DNA of 44,611 bases, taken from assembly GCA_944381495.1 (NCBI GenBank), contig CALWLJ010000026.1, positions 1 to 44,611 on the forward strand, read 5' to 3'. The notes below the pieces were generated by a model. It was not told the DNA's origin. It saw only the letters and a list, made by a program, of their open reading frames with translations, and made no database searches. Made by a program: the position numbers and the translations under genes. Below, piece after piece: positions 7,513-15,783 of this stretch. Each line of letters opens with the position of its first letter. Positions within the stretch are counted from its first letter, which is position 1. Origin of the DNA: an uncultured Mediterraneibacter sp. Lineage in GTDB: Bacteria > Bacillota > Clostridia > Lachnospirales > Lachnospiraceae.

Positions 7513-8277
7513 ATGACTGTCTTGGAAGTAAAAAATCTGAAGAAAATATACAGGACCCGGTTCGGAGGGGATCAGGTCCAGGCTCTGTCGAGAGTTAATT
7601 TTTCAGTGGAAGAAGGAGAATATGTGGCCATCATGGGTGAATCCGGTTCTGGAAAGACGACCCTGCTCAACATTATGGCGGCGCTGGACAAACCTACGGA
7701 AGGAGAAGTCTATCTGGATGGGAAACCTCTGTCCGGAATCCGGGATAAAGATATCTCGGAGTTCAGAAGGGACAAACTGGGATTCGTATTTCAGGAGTTT
7801 AATCTGCTGGATACATTCAACCTGAAGGACAATATCCTGCTTCCCCTTGTGCTGAAAGGAATGAAGTATAAGGAAATGTGCAGGAAACTCACCCCTATCG
7901 TGAAAGAACTGGGAATTGCGGATCTGATGGAGAAATATCCATACGAAGTGTCAGGAGGCCAGAAGCAGAGAGCAGCGGTGGCAAGAGCACTGATCACAGA
8001 TCCCAGGCTGATCCTTGCAGATGAACCCACCGGAGCGCTGGACTCAAGAGCCACAGACGAGCTCCTTGGCCTGTTTGAAAAGATCAACAGGAAAGGGCAG
8101 ACAATCCTCATGGTAACACATTCCGTGAAAGCGGCCAGCCGGGCGGGACGGGTGCTCTTCATCAAAGACGGGGAAGTATATCACCAGATATACCGGGGAG
8201 GAATGACGGACGAACAGCTGTATCAGAAAATATCTGATACGCTGACCGTTCTTGCGACAGGCGGTGAGAGACGATGA
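7513..8277 (+). CDS. ABC transporter ATP-binding protein (BceA-like)
   Basis: This 254-residue ATPase belongs to the MacB/LolD/BceA type. It carries Walker A GESGSGKTT, Q-loop FQEFNLL, signature SGGQKQR, Walker B LILADEPTGALDS and the switch histidine VTHS. It hydrolyses ATP to drive the permease encoded by the next gene, with which it overlaps four bases (ATGA). The ATG at 7513 lies eight bases after AGGAGG; the earlier in-frame ATG at 7504 touches AGGAGG and cannot be used well. Bce-type systems protect against bacitracin-like and lantibiotic peptides. Confidence 0.93.
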   Translation: MTVLEVKNLKKIYRTRFGGDQVQALSRVNFSVEEGEYVAIMGESGSGKTTLLNIMAALDKPTEGEVYLDGKPLSGIRDKDISEFRRDKLGFVFQEFNLLDTFNLKDNILLPLVLKGMKYKEMCRKLTPIVKELGIADLMEKYPYEVSGGQKQRAAVARALITDPRLILADEPTGALDSRATDELLGLFEKINRKGQTILMVTHSVKAASRAGRVLFIKDGEVYHQIYRGGMTDEQLYQKISDTLTVLATGGERR

Positions 8278-10328
8278 AGGGCGGATTATATATCAGACTG
8301 GCGGCATCGGGAATCTCGAAGAACAGAAAGCTTTATTTTCCCTATCTGCTGACCTGTATCTGCATGGTAATGATGTTTTATATTGTGACTTTCCTGGCCG
8401 GCAGCCGAAATCTGAAGAATCTGCCGGGAGCAGAGACACTCCAGACACTGCTCGGTCTTGGCATATTTGTCATCGGACTGTTTTCTGTGATATTCCTGAA
8501 CTATACAGACTCTTTCCTGTTCCGCAGACGGCAGAAAGAGTTCGGTCTGTATAACATTCTTGGAATGGGAAAAGGCAACCTGGTGAAGATCCTGATCTGG
8601 GAAAATCTGATTACGGCAGCAGTCAGCATAGTGCTTGGAATGGCTTTCGGTATCCTTTTCTCCAGACTGGCGGAGCTCGCAGCTGCAAAGATCATTTCCG
8701 GTGATATCGGATTTGGATTTACAGTGGAGCCGGTTGCCGTCAGGTGGACGGTGGTACTTTTTGCAGGAATCTTCCTGCTGATCATGCTTCGTATGCTTGT
8801 GAAGATATATGCTTCCAGGCCGGTGGAAATGCTCCGCAGTGAAAATGTGGGCGAAAAGCCGCCGAAGGCCAACTGGATCCTTGCGCTGCTGGGGCTGGCG
8901 ATCCTGGCAGGGGCTTACTATCTGGCGATTTCCATCCAGGAGCCCATGACTGCGTTTGCACTGTTTTTTGTGGCAGTGCTCATGGTGATCGTGGCGACTT
9001 ACCTGCTGTTTATTGCGGGATCCGTGGCGCTGTGCAGGCTTCTCCAGAAAAATAAAAATTATTATTACAAGACGAGACATTTTGTATCTCTGTCATCCAT
9101 GGTATACAGGATGAAGAGAAACGGAGCAGGGCTTGCCTCTATTTGTATCCTTTCTACTATGGTGCTGGTCACTGTGTCGTCTACCGTATGCCTGTTTGCG
9201 GGGACAGAGGAGAGTCTGAATCGGGCATTCCCCCGGCAGATGGCGCTGAGCATCTACTCGCTGGACCGGGAGAAAGAGGTGGATCCGATCGTGGAGATGG
9301 CGTCGGATATTGCCGCGGAACATGGTCTGGAAACAGAAAATGTCCTGGATTACAGAGTGCTGTCCGTGGCAGGATATCAGGTAGATGACAGTATGTTCTT
9401 TGACGCTGACGCAGCGATCGGAGCCGGAATCAGTCTGCTGGAAGGGGTCCGCAGCCTTCAGATCATCCCTGTGGAGGACTATAACCGTATCATGGGGACA
9501 GATGAAACGCTGGAGGAAGATGAGATGCTCCTCTATGTGGATAAGGGAAGTTATGACTATGATACGCTTACCCTGGAAAACTGCGGCACATGGAAGATCA
9601 AAAAGCAGGTGGATGAGTTTGCGGTGACAGAGGAATTGTCCGTTGATATTTCCCAGAGCTATTATCTCTTTGTCAAGGATACCTCCGTGCTGGCGCAGAT
9701 TGAAGCGGGAGAAGGTGAAATCTACGGGGATCACATGTCGCTTGCTATGGAATATTACGGGTTTGATCTGGACTGTTCTGACGAAGAACAGCTGGAAATC
9801 TATCAGGAAATGAATGACCGGATCAGCGGACTGGCGCAGACGAAAGATAATGCAGCGGATGAATCCCTGCCTGCTGTCAGGATCGATTCCAGGGCGAATG
9901 ACAGTTCCGGTTACTATGGAATGACGGGAGGACTGTTTTTCCTTGGAATCCTGCTGGGAGCGGTTTTCCTTTTCGGAACCGTGCTGATCATGTATTACAA
10001 GCAGATCTCGGAAGGGTATGAGGATCAGGACCGTTTTGCTATCCTGATGAAAGTAGGAATGAGCCGAAGAGAAGTAAAGCAGAGCATCAATTCCCAGGTA
10101 CTGACCGTATTCTTCCTGCCGCTGATCATGGCAGGCGTCCATCTGGTGTTTGCATTCCCGCTGATCTCAAAGCTGCTGGTCCTTCTGATTGCCACCGACA
10201 AGGTGCTTCTGATGATGGTAACAGCGTTGTGCTATGTAGTATTTGCTCTCTTCTATATGCTTGTATATGCAGTAACGTCCAGAGAGTATTTCAGGATCGT
10301 CAGCGGGAAGAAGGATAACAGAGGATAA
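8274..10328 (+). CDS. FtsX-type ABC permease with large extracellular domain (BceB-like)
   Basis: This 684-residue membrane protein has ten predicted helices in a 1+3+(large loop)+... layout typical of BceB. An N-terminal helix comes first, then an FtsX domain around residues 55-170 (FLFRRRQKEFGLYNILGMGK). A roughly 250-residue mostly polar extracellular stretch covers about 310-540, and a second FtsX domain is at the C terminus (YKQISEGYEDQDRFAILMKVGMSRREV). The extracellular part is where BceB-like permeases recognise the peptide or its lipid target and signal to the kinase. Translationally coupled to the ATPase gene. Confidence 0.92.
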   Translation: MKGGLYIRLAASGISKNRKLYFPYLLTCICMVMMFYIVTFLAGSRNLKNLPGAETLQTLLGLGIFVIGLFSVIFLNYTDSFLFRRRQKEFGLYNILGMGKGNLVKILIWENLITAAVSIVLGMAFGILFSRLAELAAAKIISGDIGFGFTVEPVAVRWTVVLFAGIFLLIMLRMLVKIYASRPVEMLRSENVGEKPPKANWILALLGLAILAGAYYLAISIQEPMTAFALFFVAVLMVIVATYLLFIAGSVALCRLLQKNKNYYYKTRHFVSLSSMVYRMKRNGAGLASICILSTMVLVTVSSTVCLFAGTEESLNRAFPRQMALSIYSLDREKEVDPIVEMASDIAAEHGLETENVLDYRVLSVAGYQVDDSMFFDADAAIGAGISLLEGVRSLQIIPVEDYNRIMGTDETLEEDEMLLYVDKGSYDYDTLTLENCGTWKIKKQVDEFAVTEELSVDISQSYYLFVKDTSVLAQIEAGEGEIYGDHMSLAMEYYGFDLDCSDEEQLEIYQEMNDRISGLAQTKDNAADESLPAVRIDSRANDSSGYYGMTGGLFFLGILLGAVFLFGTVLIMYYKQISEGYEDQDRFAILMKVGMSRREVKQSINSQVLTVFFLPLIMAGVHLVFAFPLISKLLVLLIATDKVLLMMVTALCYVVFALFYMLVYAVTSREYFRIVSGKKDNRG

Positions 10329-10448
10329 GCCGCGGGGAATTATCTAAGAATATGATGAAATTCATGTCCACTTTCTGACAGTTTGATGGTATACTAAATG
10401 TATCAACAGCGATAAACGGCGACAGGTTCGCGGGGAGGAGTGGCAGAG

Positions 10449-11087
10449 ATGATGAAACATACGATTATTACTATTGGAAGACAGTTCGGAAGCGGAGGAC
10501 ATGAGATCGGAAACAGGCTGTCGGAGAGACTTGACATTCCGCTTTATGACCACAACCTGATCCGGATGGCAGCGCAGGAGCTGGGGATCAGCAATGAGGA
10601 CGCTACCAAAGTGGACGAGACAGTGCTGGGGAGATTTCTGTCAGCGTATTCTGCGGGAAGCATGGAGTACCGGCTGTTCGTGACCAGTGATAAATCGGGA
10701 AAGCCGCTGACGGACCAGATTTATGAGAGACAGTCGGCAATCATAAGGAAACTGGCGGAACAGGGACCGGGAATCTTCATTGGACGGTGTGCAGACTATG
10801 TGCTCGGTGATTACAGCAACTGCATCAACGCATTTGTCTATGCATATAAAGACGACCGGGTGCGCCGGATCATGAAGATCTATAAGCTGGAGGAAAAGCA
10901 GGCCATTGACAAGATCAAGAAGACGGACAGAGAACGAAAGCTCTACTATGAATCCAGGACCGGAAGAGAGTGGGGAAGCATCGAGGCCAGCGGCATGCTG
11001 TTCAACGCCAGCCTGCTGGGGATCGATGGTGTGGTGGATGCGCTGGAGGCGATCTATCATAAGTGGGAAGAACGAGACAAGAAGTGA
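10449..11087 (+). CDS. Cytidylate kinase-like family protein
   Basis: This cytoplasmic protein of about 212 residues carries the P-loop variant GRQFGSGGHEIG near the N terminus, followed by LSERLDIPLYDHNLI. Further on it has FIGRCADYVL and DRVRRIMK, with R-x-x-Y-Y near RERKLYY. This is the cytidylate_kin2 family, common in Clostridia. Members resemble CMP kinase in the core but lack a proven substrate. The start at 10449 lies eight bases after GGGAGGAG; the in-frame GTG at 10440 overlaps that site. A TATACT at 10390-10395 may be its -10 box. Confidence 0.8.
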   Translation: MMKHTIITIGRQFGSGGHEIGNRLSERLDIPLYDHNLIRMAAQELGISNEDATKVDETVLGRFLSAYSAGSMEYRLFVTSDKSGKPLTDQIYERQSAIIRKLAEQGPGIFIGRCADYVLGDYSNCINAFVYAYKDDRVRRIMKIYKLEEKQAIDKIKKTDRERKLYYESRTGREWGSIEASGMLFNASLLGIDGVVDALEAIYHKWEERDKK

Positions 11088-11122
11088 GGCTGTTTAGTGC
11101 GCTGACTTCGATGATCAAACAT

Positions 11123-11388
11123 CTGAAAACAGGGGATTTCTAAAACGTATTCTGCGGGGCAGGAGGATGTGTTCGGACTCCGCTCCGAAAAATAAGTGAA
11201 ACTACAAAGTTCCGGAGGCAGACTAGATGCAAGAACAGGCGGTGAGCAACTCGCTTTGCTCAGACAATCTCACCGCCTGTTCTAACGTCTGCCTCCGGAA
11301 CTTTAAGTTTCTCTAATTTCTCTCCGAAGTCGTCCGACCACATCCTCCCGCCCCGCAGAAAGGTTTTCGAAGTCGGCTCTGTTTTCTG
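11123..11388. repeat. Large imperfect palindrome (element A)
   Basis: About 266 bp folds into one long hairpin. Nested arms pair as follows: 11151-11177 with 11333-11359 (27 bp, two mismatches); 11206-11223 with 11287-11304 (18 bp, perfect); 11232-11246 with 11269-11283 (15 bp, perfect). Weaker pairing continues outward to about 11123 and 11388. No coding frame fits. It could be a miniature inverted-repeat element or a structured RNA gene. It lies between a plus-strand gene and a minus-strand gene, so as RNA it could also end transcripts from both sides. Confidence 0.75.
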
Positions 11389-11426
11389 GGCTGTTTAAGA
11401 CGGAAGTCAGTGGATAAACAGACCGG

Positions 11427-11605
11427 AAACTAGAGGCGCGGCATGGAAGTCTTGCAAATGGTAAGAACTTCAAGCCGCGCCAGTTTACGTTGTGGCCTGT
11501 TCAGGCCTGTTCCCGGTATCTAGCTGTCAAGGCGCTCCACTCCGAGCGAGAGCGTGGCCGCCGGGGCAACACAGCGCCTTGACAGCGGCCCCGGGAATGA
11601 GTGAA
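11427..11605. repeat. Palindromic element B with a 44-bp core shared with element C
   Basis: It contains two hairpins. AAACT...GGCGCGGC pairs with GCCGCGCC-AGTTT (about 11427-11485). CTGTCAAGGCGCT (11524-11536) pairs perfectly with AGCGCCTTGACAG (11573-11585), itself flanked by CTGTTC...CCCGG / CCGGG...GAACAG. The loop region 11532-11575 is the reverse complement of 20321-20364 with only two differences. Gene-free sequence. Confidence 0.7.
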
Positions 11606-11615
11606 CAGAACATTA

Positions 11616-12533
11616 TCACAGAATCATTTCCGAGAGGAATACGATCCCGGGGATTGTGATCACGGACAGGATCGTGGACAGGGCGAATATCTCAGAGGAG
11701 TAGGTGTAGTTCTGCTTGTAGCGGATCGCCATCATGGTTCCGGTAGCGGCAGCGGGGCACGCGGCCGCAATGAGGATCGTCTGTGACACTCCCAGAGGAA
11801 GTCCGATCAGTTTCAGGATAAAGATCATCACCAGGGGAAGGATGAGCAGCTTGACTGCAGATATAAAATACAGTCTGATATTGCGGAACATCCTGCCGAT
11901 ATCTGCCTGAGCCACAGAGAAGCCGGCAATCATCATGGCCAGAGGTGTGTTCATGTCTGCCACATATTCAATGGGATCCAGCAGGATCGCGGGAATCCGG
12001 ATCTGTGCGAAGAAAAGGATCAGGGCGATGATGGATGCGATGAATATGGGGGACAGAAGTCCTTCCTTTATAGTTTTGAAGGAACATTTCTTTTCCATGA
12101 GGACGACGCCATGGGTCCAGGAAAAGATATTGAAAGCAATCATATAGGCGCTCAGGTAAAATACTCCGGTGCTGCCAAGTACGCTGCTGATCAACGGAAT
12201 ACCGATGAATCCGCAGTTGGAATAGATCGCATTGTATCGTTCGATACAGTAGTCTTCTCCGTCTCCTTTGCGGATCAGCAGTATGGAGATCAGGATGCCT
12301 GCAATATGGGCAATCGCTGCCGCCAGGAAAGAGAGCAGCAGTCCACGGACAAGCTCCGGATCAAATGCGACCTGATATACAGTTATGATGACGAAAGGAT
12401 TTACGACCATGAGAAGCAGATTGGAGAGAGTCTGATTGCCGGACTGGTCTACCAGTTTTATCCTGTAACAGAAAAATGCGAGCAGCATAATGAAGAACAT
12501 CTTCACAAGCTGCTCAAAAACTAAGATAAACAT
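11616..12533 (-). CDS. AEC family (auxin efflux carrier-type) transporter
   Basis: This 305-residue integral membrane protein has about ten hydrophobic helices in two five-helix halves. The N terminus (VFEQLVKMFFIMLLAFFCYRI) and the motif region ANCxFxGIPL-like NCGFIGIPLI near residues 100-110 are typical of bacterial AEC carriers. Bacterial members export or exchange small organic acids such as malate; the substrate here is unknown. It is last of three closely spaced minus-strand genes (pduL, yqeY, this one), 19 bases after yqeY, so likely co-transcribed. AAAAGGAG precedes the start by about 11 bases. Confidence 0.88.
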   Translation of the reverse strand: MFILVFEQLVKMFFIMLLAFFCYRIKLVDQSGNQTLSNLLLMVVNPFVIITVYQVAFDPELVRGLLLSFLAAAIAHIAGILISILLIRKGDGEDYCIERYNAIYSNCGFIGIPLISSVLGSTGVFYLSAYMIAFNIFSWTHGVVLMEKKCSFKTIKEGLLSPIFIASIIALILFFAQIRIPAILLDPIEYVADMNTPLAMMIAGFSVAQADIGRMFRNIRLYFISAVKLLILPLVMIFILKLIGLPLGVSQTILIAAACPAAATGTMMAIRYKQNYTYSSEIFALSTILSVITIPGIVFLSEMIL

Positions 12534-12552
12534 AGATGCGGAAACTCCTTTT

Positions 12553-12999
12553 CTAAGCCATCATGGAAGTGAGAATATCACTCACCAGCTTTCCATCGGC
12601 TTTTCCTTTGACTTTCGGCATCAGTTCCTTCATGATGCGTCCCTTGTCCTTTGGTGTAGGCTGTTCAATGCCAAGGGAAGCGAGAACTTCGGTAATTACA
12701 GCTTTGATCTCTCCCTCATCCATCATCTTCGGAGCATACTCCTCAAGTACGGAAAGTCTCTTTTTGCATTCGTCTATGATGTCGGTGCGGTCTTCGGGAG
12801 TCATATCAAGTGTTTCCTTTAACTGTTTGATCTCTTTGAGAATAACCTGTCCCTCTTCTTCTTCGGTTAGGTCGGCTCTTTTGTCAATTGCTTTATTTTT
12901 CAGGGAAGAGAGGAGAAAGGACAGTGCGGCTTTTCTCTCTTTGTCTCCTGCTTTCATGGCTGCCACCATGGCGCTTCTTACTTCTTCAATCTTACTCAT
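12553..12999 (-). CDS. yqeY: GatB/YqeY domain-containing protein
   Basis: This 148-residue helical cytoplasmic protein is equal in length to Bacillus YqeY. It corresponds to the tRNA-binding tail domain of the amidotransferase subunit GatB. Recognisable segments are the N-terminal VRSAMVAAMKAGDKERKAALSFLLSSLKN and the C-terminal KDKGRIMKELMPKVKGKADG, shortened here. The physiological role of free-standing YqeY is not settled; a tRNA-related function is inferred from the fold. The ATG at 12999 is chosen because AGGAGG lies eight bases upstream; longer in-frame versions run into the ribosome site. Confidence 0.92.
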   Translation of the reverse strand: MSKIEEVRSAMVAAMKAGDKERKAALSFLLSSLKNKAIDKRADLTEEEEGQVILKEIKQLKETLDMTPEDRTDIIDECKKRLSVLEEYAPKMMDEGEIKAVITEVLASLGIEQPTPKDKGRIMKELMPKVKGKADGKLVSDILTSMMA

Positions 13000-13031
13000 T
13001 TTCATTTCCTCCTGTTTATAACCTGGTTTGA

Positions 13032-13673
13032 TCAGCGGTGTATACCGGCTCTCAGTTCGTCCGCCCATCTCTGGAGATTATAAGTATGCCCGTCAAAGAG
13101 CTTCAGTATAACACCGGTAGGATTGTCTTCGTTTGCAAAAGCATTGGCTTCGTCTGTATCCACGTGCATGGCAAGGGAATAGGACGGGCTGACACGGACC
13201 ACTACATCTGAAAAGATGAGGGAACGTTCGTAGCTGGTTGTGATGACGAAGACGATATCGTTATCCTTTACGTGAGCACGGATCGCGTCCACCGGAGTCA
13301 TGTGAATGTGGCGCTTGGCCACGATCACACCTTTCTCAAGTTCAACTTTTCCTTTCGGCCCTATCAGAGTGCATCCGGGCGTGCCCTCCAGGTCGCCGGA
13401 CTGACGGATCACGCTGCGGATCCCCAGCCGACGGGCGTCGGTGACAGAAATCTCTACTTGTGTCTCATTCCGGCAGGGGCCCAGTATCACTACTTTTTCA
13501 AAACGCCCCTTGGGACCGACGACAGTCAGCCGCTCTTTGCATGCGTATTGTCCCGGTTGACTCAGTTCCTTTGCAAAGGTAGGCTTTGCTCCCGGACCGA
13601 ATAGTGTCTCAAAATCCTCCGCAGTAATATGGATATGCCGGGCGGAGGTCTCGATAGGTATGGTCAGACTCAT
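13032..13673 (-). CDS. pduL: PduL-type phosphate acyltransferase
   Basis: This 213-residue enzyme transfers acyl groups between CoA and phosphate (acetyl- or propionyl-phosphate formation). It has the two-barrel PduL layout: SARHIHITAED near residues 9-19 and VAKRHIHMTPVDA near 123-135 hold the zinc-binding histidines. GPCRNETQVEIS and HVDTDEANAF are also conserved. No bacterial microcompartment genes are nearby, and no clear microcompartment-targeting extension remains at the N terminus once the ATG at 13673 is used (AAGGAGA upstream). It therefore probably acts as a cytosolic phosphotransacetylase in fermentation (inference). Confidence 0.9.
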   Translation of the reverse strand: MSLTIPIETSARHIHITAEDFETLFGPGAKPTFAKELSQPGQYACKERLTVVGPKGRFEKVVILGPCRNETQVEISVTDARRLGIRSVIRQSGDLEGTPGCTLIGPKGKVELEKGVIVAKRHIHMTPVDAIRAHVKDNDIVFVITTSYERSLIFSDVVVRVSPSYSLAMHVDTDEANAFANEDNPTGVILKLFDGHTYNLQRWADELRAGIHR

Positions 13674-13830
13674 TGCTGATTCGCTCTCCTTTTGATCAAA
13701 CTCATTTTTACTCACGGTTAAAATTTTAGCAGAATAAATCAGGGTTTTCAATAGAAAGAAAGCCTGGAGGAGATAATCACATAATGTTAATAAAAAGTTA
13801 AATAAAAATAAAATTCATGTAAAATATCCG

Positions 13831-13859
13831 TTGACATGTCAGATACTGCCATGTTACTT
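13831..13859 (+). promoter_or_regulatory. Candidate promoter of the Na/Pi cotransporter gene
   Basis: TTGACA at 13831-13836 is followed after 17 bp by TTACTT at 13854-13859. The -35 box is perfect and the -10 is weak, so the site may need an activator such as a phosphate-response regulator (inference). Confidence 0.45.
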
Positions 13860-13937
13860 TAATAATAGCGCCGTTTGCGCGAAGAATAACTTAATAATGT
13901 ATGATTTCAGATTAGTCAACACAAAGGAGAAAGAGTA

Positions 13938-15569
13938 ATGGGCATAACAGATGTACTCTCTTTGCTTGGCGGACTTGCGCTGTTCCTGTATGGAATGCAG
14001 ATGATGAGCAACGGCCTGGAAGCCGCCGCCGGCAACAAGATGAAGTCAATCCTTGAGAAACTGACGTCAAACCGGATCAAAGGAGTTCTGGTAGGAGCGG
14101 TTATCACTGCCGTCATCCAGTCTTCATCCGCAACTACAGTAATGGTCGTGGGATTTGTCAATTCCGGGCTCATGACGCTGAAACAGGCTGTGTGGATCAT
14201 CATGGGCGCCAATATCGGTACTACCATCACAGGACAGCTGATCGCTCTGGATATCGGGGCTATCGCTCCTCTGATCGCTATTATCGGCGTAGCGGTGATG
14301 ATGTTTATCAAGAATGAGAAAGCTCATCATATCAGCAGTATTTTTGCAGGTCTCGGTATCCTGTTTATGGGAATGGATATGATGGGAGCAGCTATGGAAC
14401 CTCTTCAGGAATCGGAGGCGTTCCTCAATCTTATGACTAAGTTCAGCAATCCGCTGGTGGGGATTCTGGTGGGAGCTGTATTTACAGCAATCATTCAGTC
14501 ATCGTCTGCGTCCGTTGGTATTCTGCAGGCACTTGCAGCGACAGGAATGATCCCACTGTCAAGCGCGGTGTATGTACTGTTTGGTCAGAATATCGGTACA
14601 TGCATTACAGCGGTCCTGGCGTCCATCGGAATGAAGGTAAACGCAAAACGGACCACCATCATTCATTTGATGTTCAACATTATTGGAACAATTATATTTA
14701 CGACGATCTGTATCTGTGTACCGCAGTATATTACATGGGTTGAGTCTCTGACCCCGGGCAATCCGGTGGCGCAGATTGCCAATGCCCATACAATATTTAA
14801 TATTGTAACTACCCTGATCCTGCTTCCTTTCGGAACCAATATGGCGGATCTGGCTGTAAAGATCCTTCCGGACAGCAAGAAGGAAGACGACGAAGATCTG
14901 AGATTGAAATATATCAGACCTTTTGAGTCATCCTATTCCATTGGTAACAGCGCGGTGGCAGTTACGCAGGTAAAGGATGAAGTCGGAAGAATGAGAGATA
15001 TGGTTTCCAAAAATATTTCCGACGCATTTGATACACTGATCCGGTATGATGACAAGCTGCGGACGAAAGTTGCGGAGAGAGAAGAATACATCGATTATCT
15101 GAACAAGGGGATTTCCGAATATGTAGTATCCCTGATGGCGGGAGAGATGTCCATGGACGACTCCAGGAAGATCAACGGATACTACGCTATCATCAGTAAC
15201 CTTGAGCGGATCGGCGACCATGCGATCAATATTGCAGAGTATGCTGATGATATGAAAAAATGGGATCTGAAGTTTTCGGACAATGTTCTGGAAGAGCTGG
15301 AGGAGATGAAGCAGCAGTGCCTTGCTTCTATTAACAATATCAGCGATGTTGATTCAGAGAATGTTGATCAGGTGCTTGAAAAGGCAGTTACGCTTGAACA
15401 GAAAACCGATACTATGCGTGATAAGTATTTCAAGAAGCAGATGCAGCGCCTGAAAAAAGGAAAATGCAAGCCTCAGAGCGGTATCGTATTCTCAGAGATT
15501 CTTACAGACTTTGAACGAATGGGGGACCATGTGCTCAATATTGCTCAGGAATACAGAGAGATGGAATGA
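13938..15569 (+). CDS. Na+/phosphate cotransporter (NptA type) with PhoU-like tail
   Basis: This 543-residue protein has two inverted membrane repeats, each carrying the substrate-site motif QSSSA: VIQSSSATTVMV near residue 57 and IIQSSSASVGIL near 187. The membrane part ends about residue 310. A cytosolic all-helical PhoU-like domain with two repeats follows (about 345-540), seen in NLERIGDHAINIAEYADD and DFERMGDHVLNIAQEY, which carry the family's E/D-x-x-x-D metal motif. Predicted role is sodium-driven phosphate uptake or balance, with the tail sensing or coupling to phosphate signalling. It is a single gene preceded by AAAGGAGAAAG. Confidence 0.92.
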   Translation: MGITDVLSLLGGLALFLYGMQMMSNGLEAAAGNKMKSILEKLTSNRIKGVLVGAVITAVIQSSSATTVMVVGFVNSGLMTLKQAVWIIMGANIGTTITGQLIALDIGAIAPLIAIIGVAVMMFIKNEKAHHISSIFAGLGILFMGMDMMGAAMEPLQESEAFLNLMTKFSNPLVGILVGAVFTAIIQSSSASVGILQALAATGMIPLSSAVYVLFGQNIGTCITAVLASIGMKVNAKRTTIIHLMFNIIGTIIFTTICICVPQYITWVESLTPGNPVAQIANAHTIFNIVTTLILLPFGTNMADLAVKILPDSKKEDDEDLRLKYIRPFESSYSIGNSAVAVTQVKDEVGRMRDMVSKNISDAFDTLIRYDDKLRTKVAEREEYIDYLNKGISEYVVSLMAGEMSMDDSRKINGYYAIISNLERIGDHAINIAEYADDMKKWDLKFSDNVLEELEEMKQQCLASINNISDVDSENVDQVLEKAVTLEQKTDTMRDKYFKKQMQRLKKGKCKPQSGIVFSEILTDFERMGDHVLNIAQEYREME

Positions 15570-15600
15570 TAAAAATCTTAGCGAAATCTTAACTTTACTC

Positions 15601-15629
15601 TTGACAACGGGGAAAAAGAGGAGTAAAGT
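15601..15629 (+). promoter_or_regulatory. Probable promoter of the ammonium transporter gene
   Basis: TTGACA at 15601-15606 and TAAAGT at 15624-15629 have a 17-bp spacer. It would produce a leader of about 150 bases containing two hairpins. Confidence 0.55.
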
Positions 15630-15644
15630 CAAACCCATAAAAGC

Positions 15645-15673
15645 AAGGGCGCTTCGGAAAACCGAGGCGCCTT
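15645..15673 (+). terminator. GC-rich hairpin in the amt leader
   Basis: AAGGGCGCTTCGG (15645-15657) pairs with CCGAGGCGCCTT (15662-15673) with one bulged G, followed by TACTTTTAT. It could terminate the Na/Pi gene transcript or be the first half of a leader switch. Confidence 0.55.
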
Positions 15674-15698
15674 TACTTTTATCATAGAAATACCAAAA

Positions 15699-15758
15699 GG
15701 TACAAAGACGTGCATCAAAGGGAATTGATCACTCCCGGCGGTGCACTTTTTTTGTACC
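15699..15758 (+). promoter_or_regulatory. Attenuator-like hairpin directly before the amt gene
   Basis: GGTAC (15699-15703) pairs with GTACC (15754-15758), and GTGCA (15710-15714) pairs with TGCAC (15742-15746), which is followed at once by seven T. Inner GGGA/TCCC pairing is possible. It lies 26 bases before the start codon, so termination here would silence the transporter. No known riboswitch class was recognised; an ANTAR-type regulator is one possibility. Confidence 0.5.
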
Positions 15759-15783
15759 GAAAGGGTAAAAAGGAGGAGATTAT

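Noticed and set aside
11123-11605. CRISPR array or integron attachment sites
   Set aside because: The repeats are inverted nested arms, not regularly spaced direct repeats with unique spacers, and no cas or integron integrase gene is present.
15640-15760. Known glutamine riboswitch (glnA motif) in the amt leader
   Set aside because: I could not place the conserved core of that class in the leader; only the hairpins and T-run are certain.
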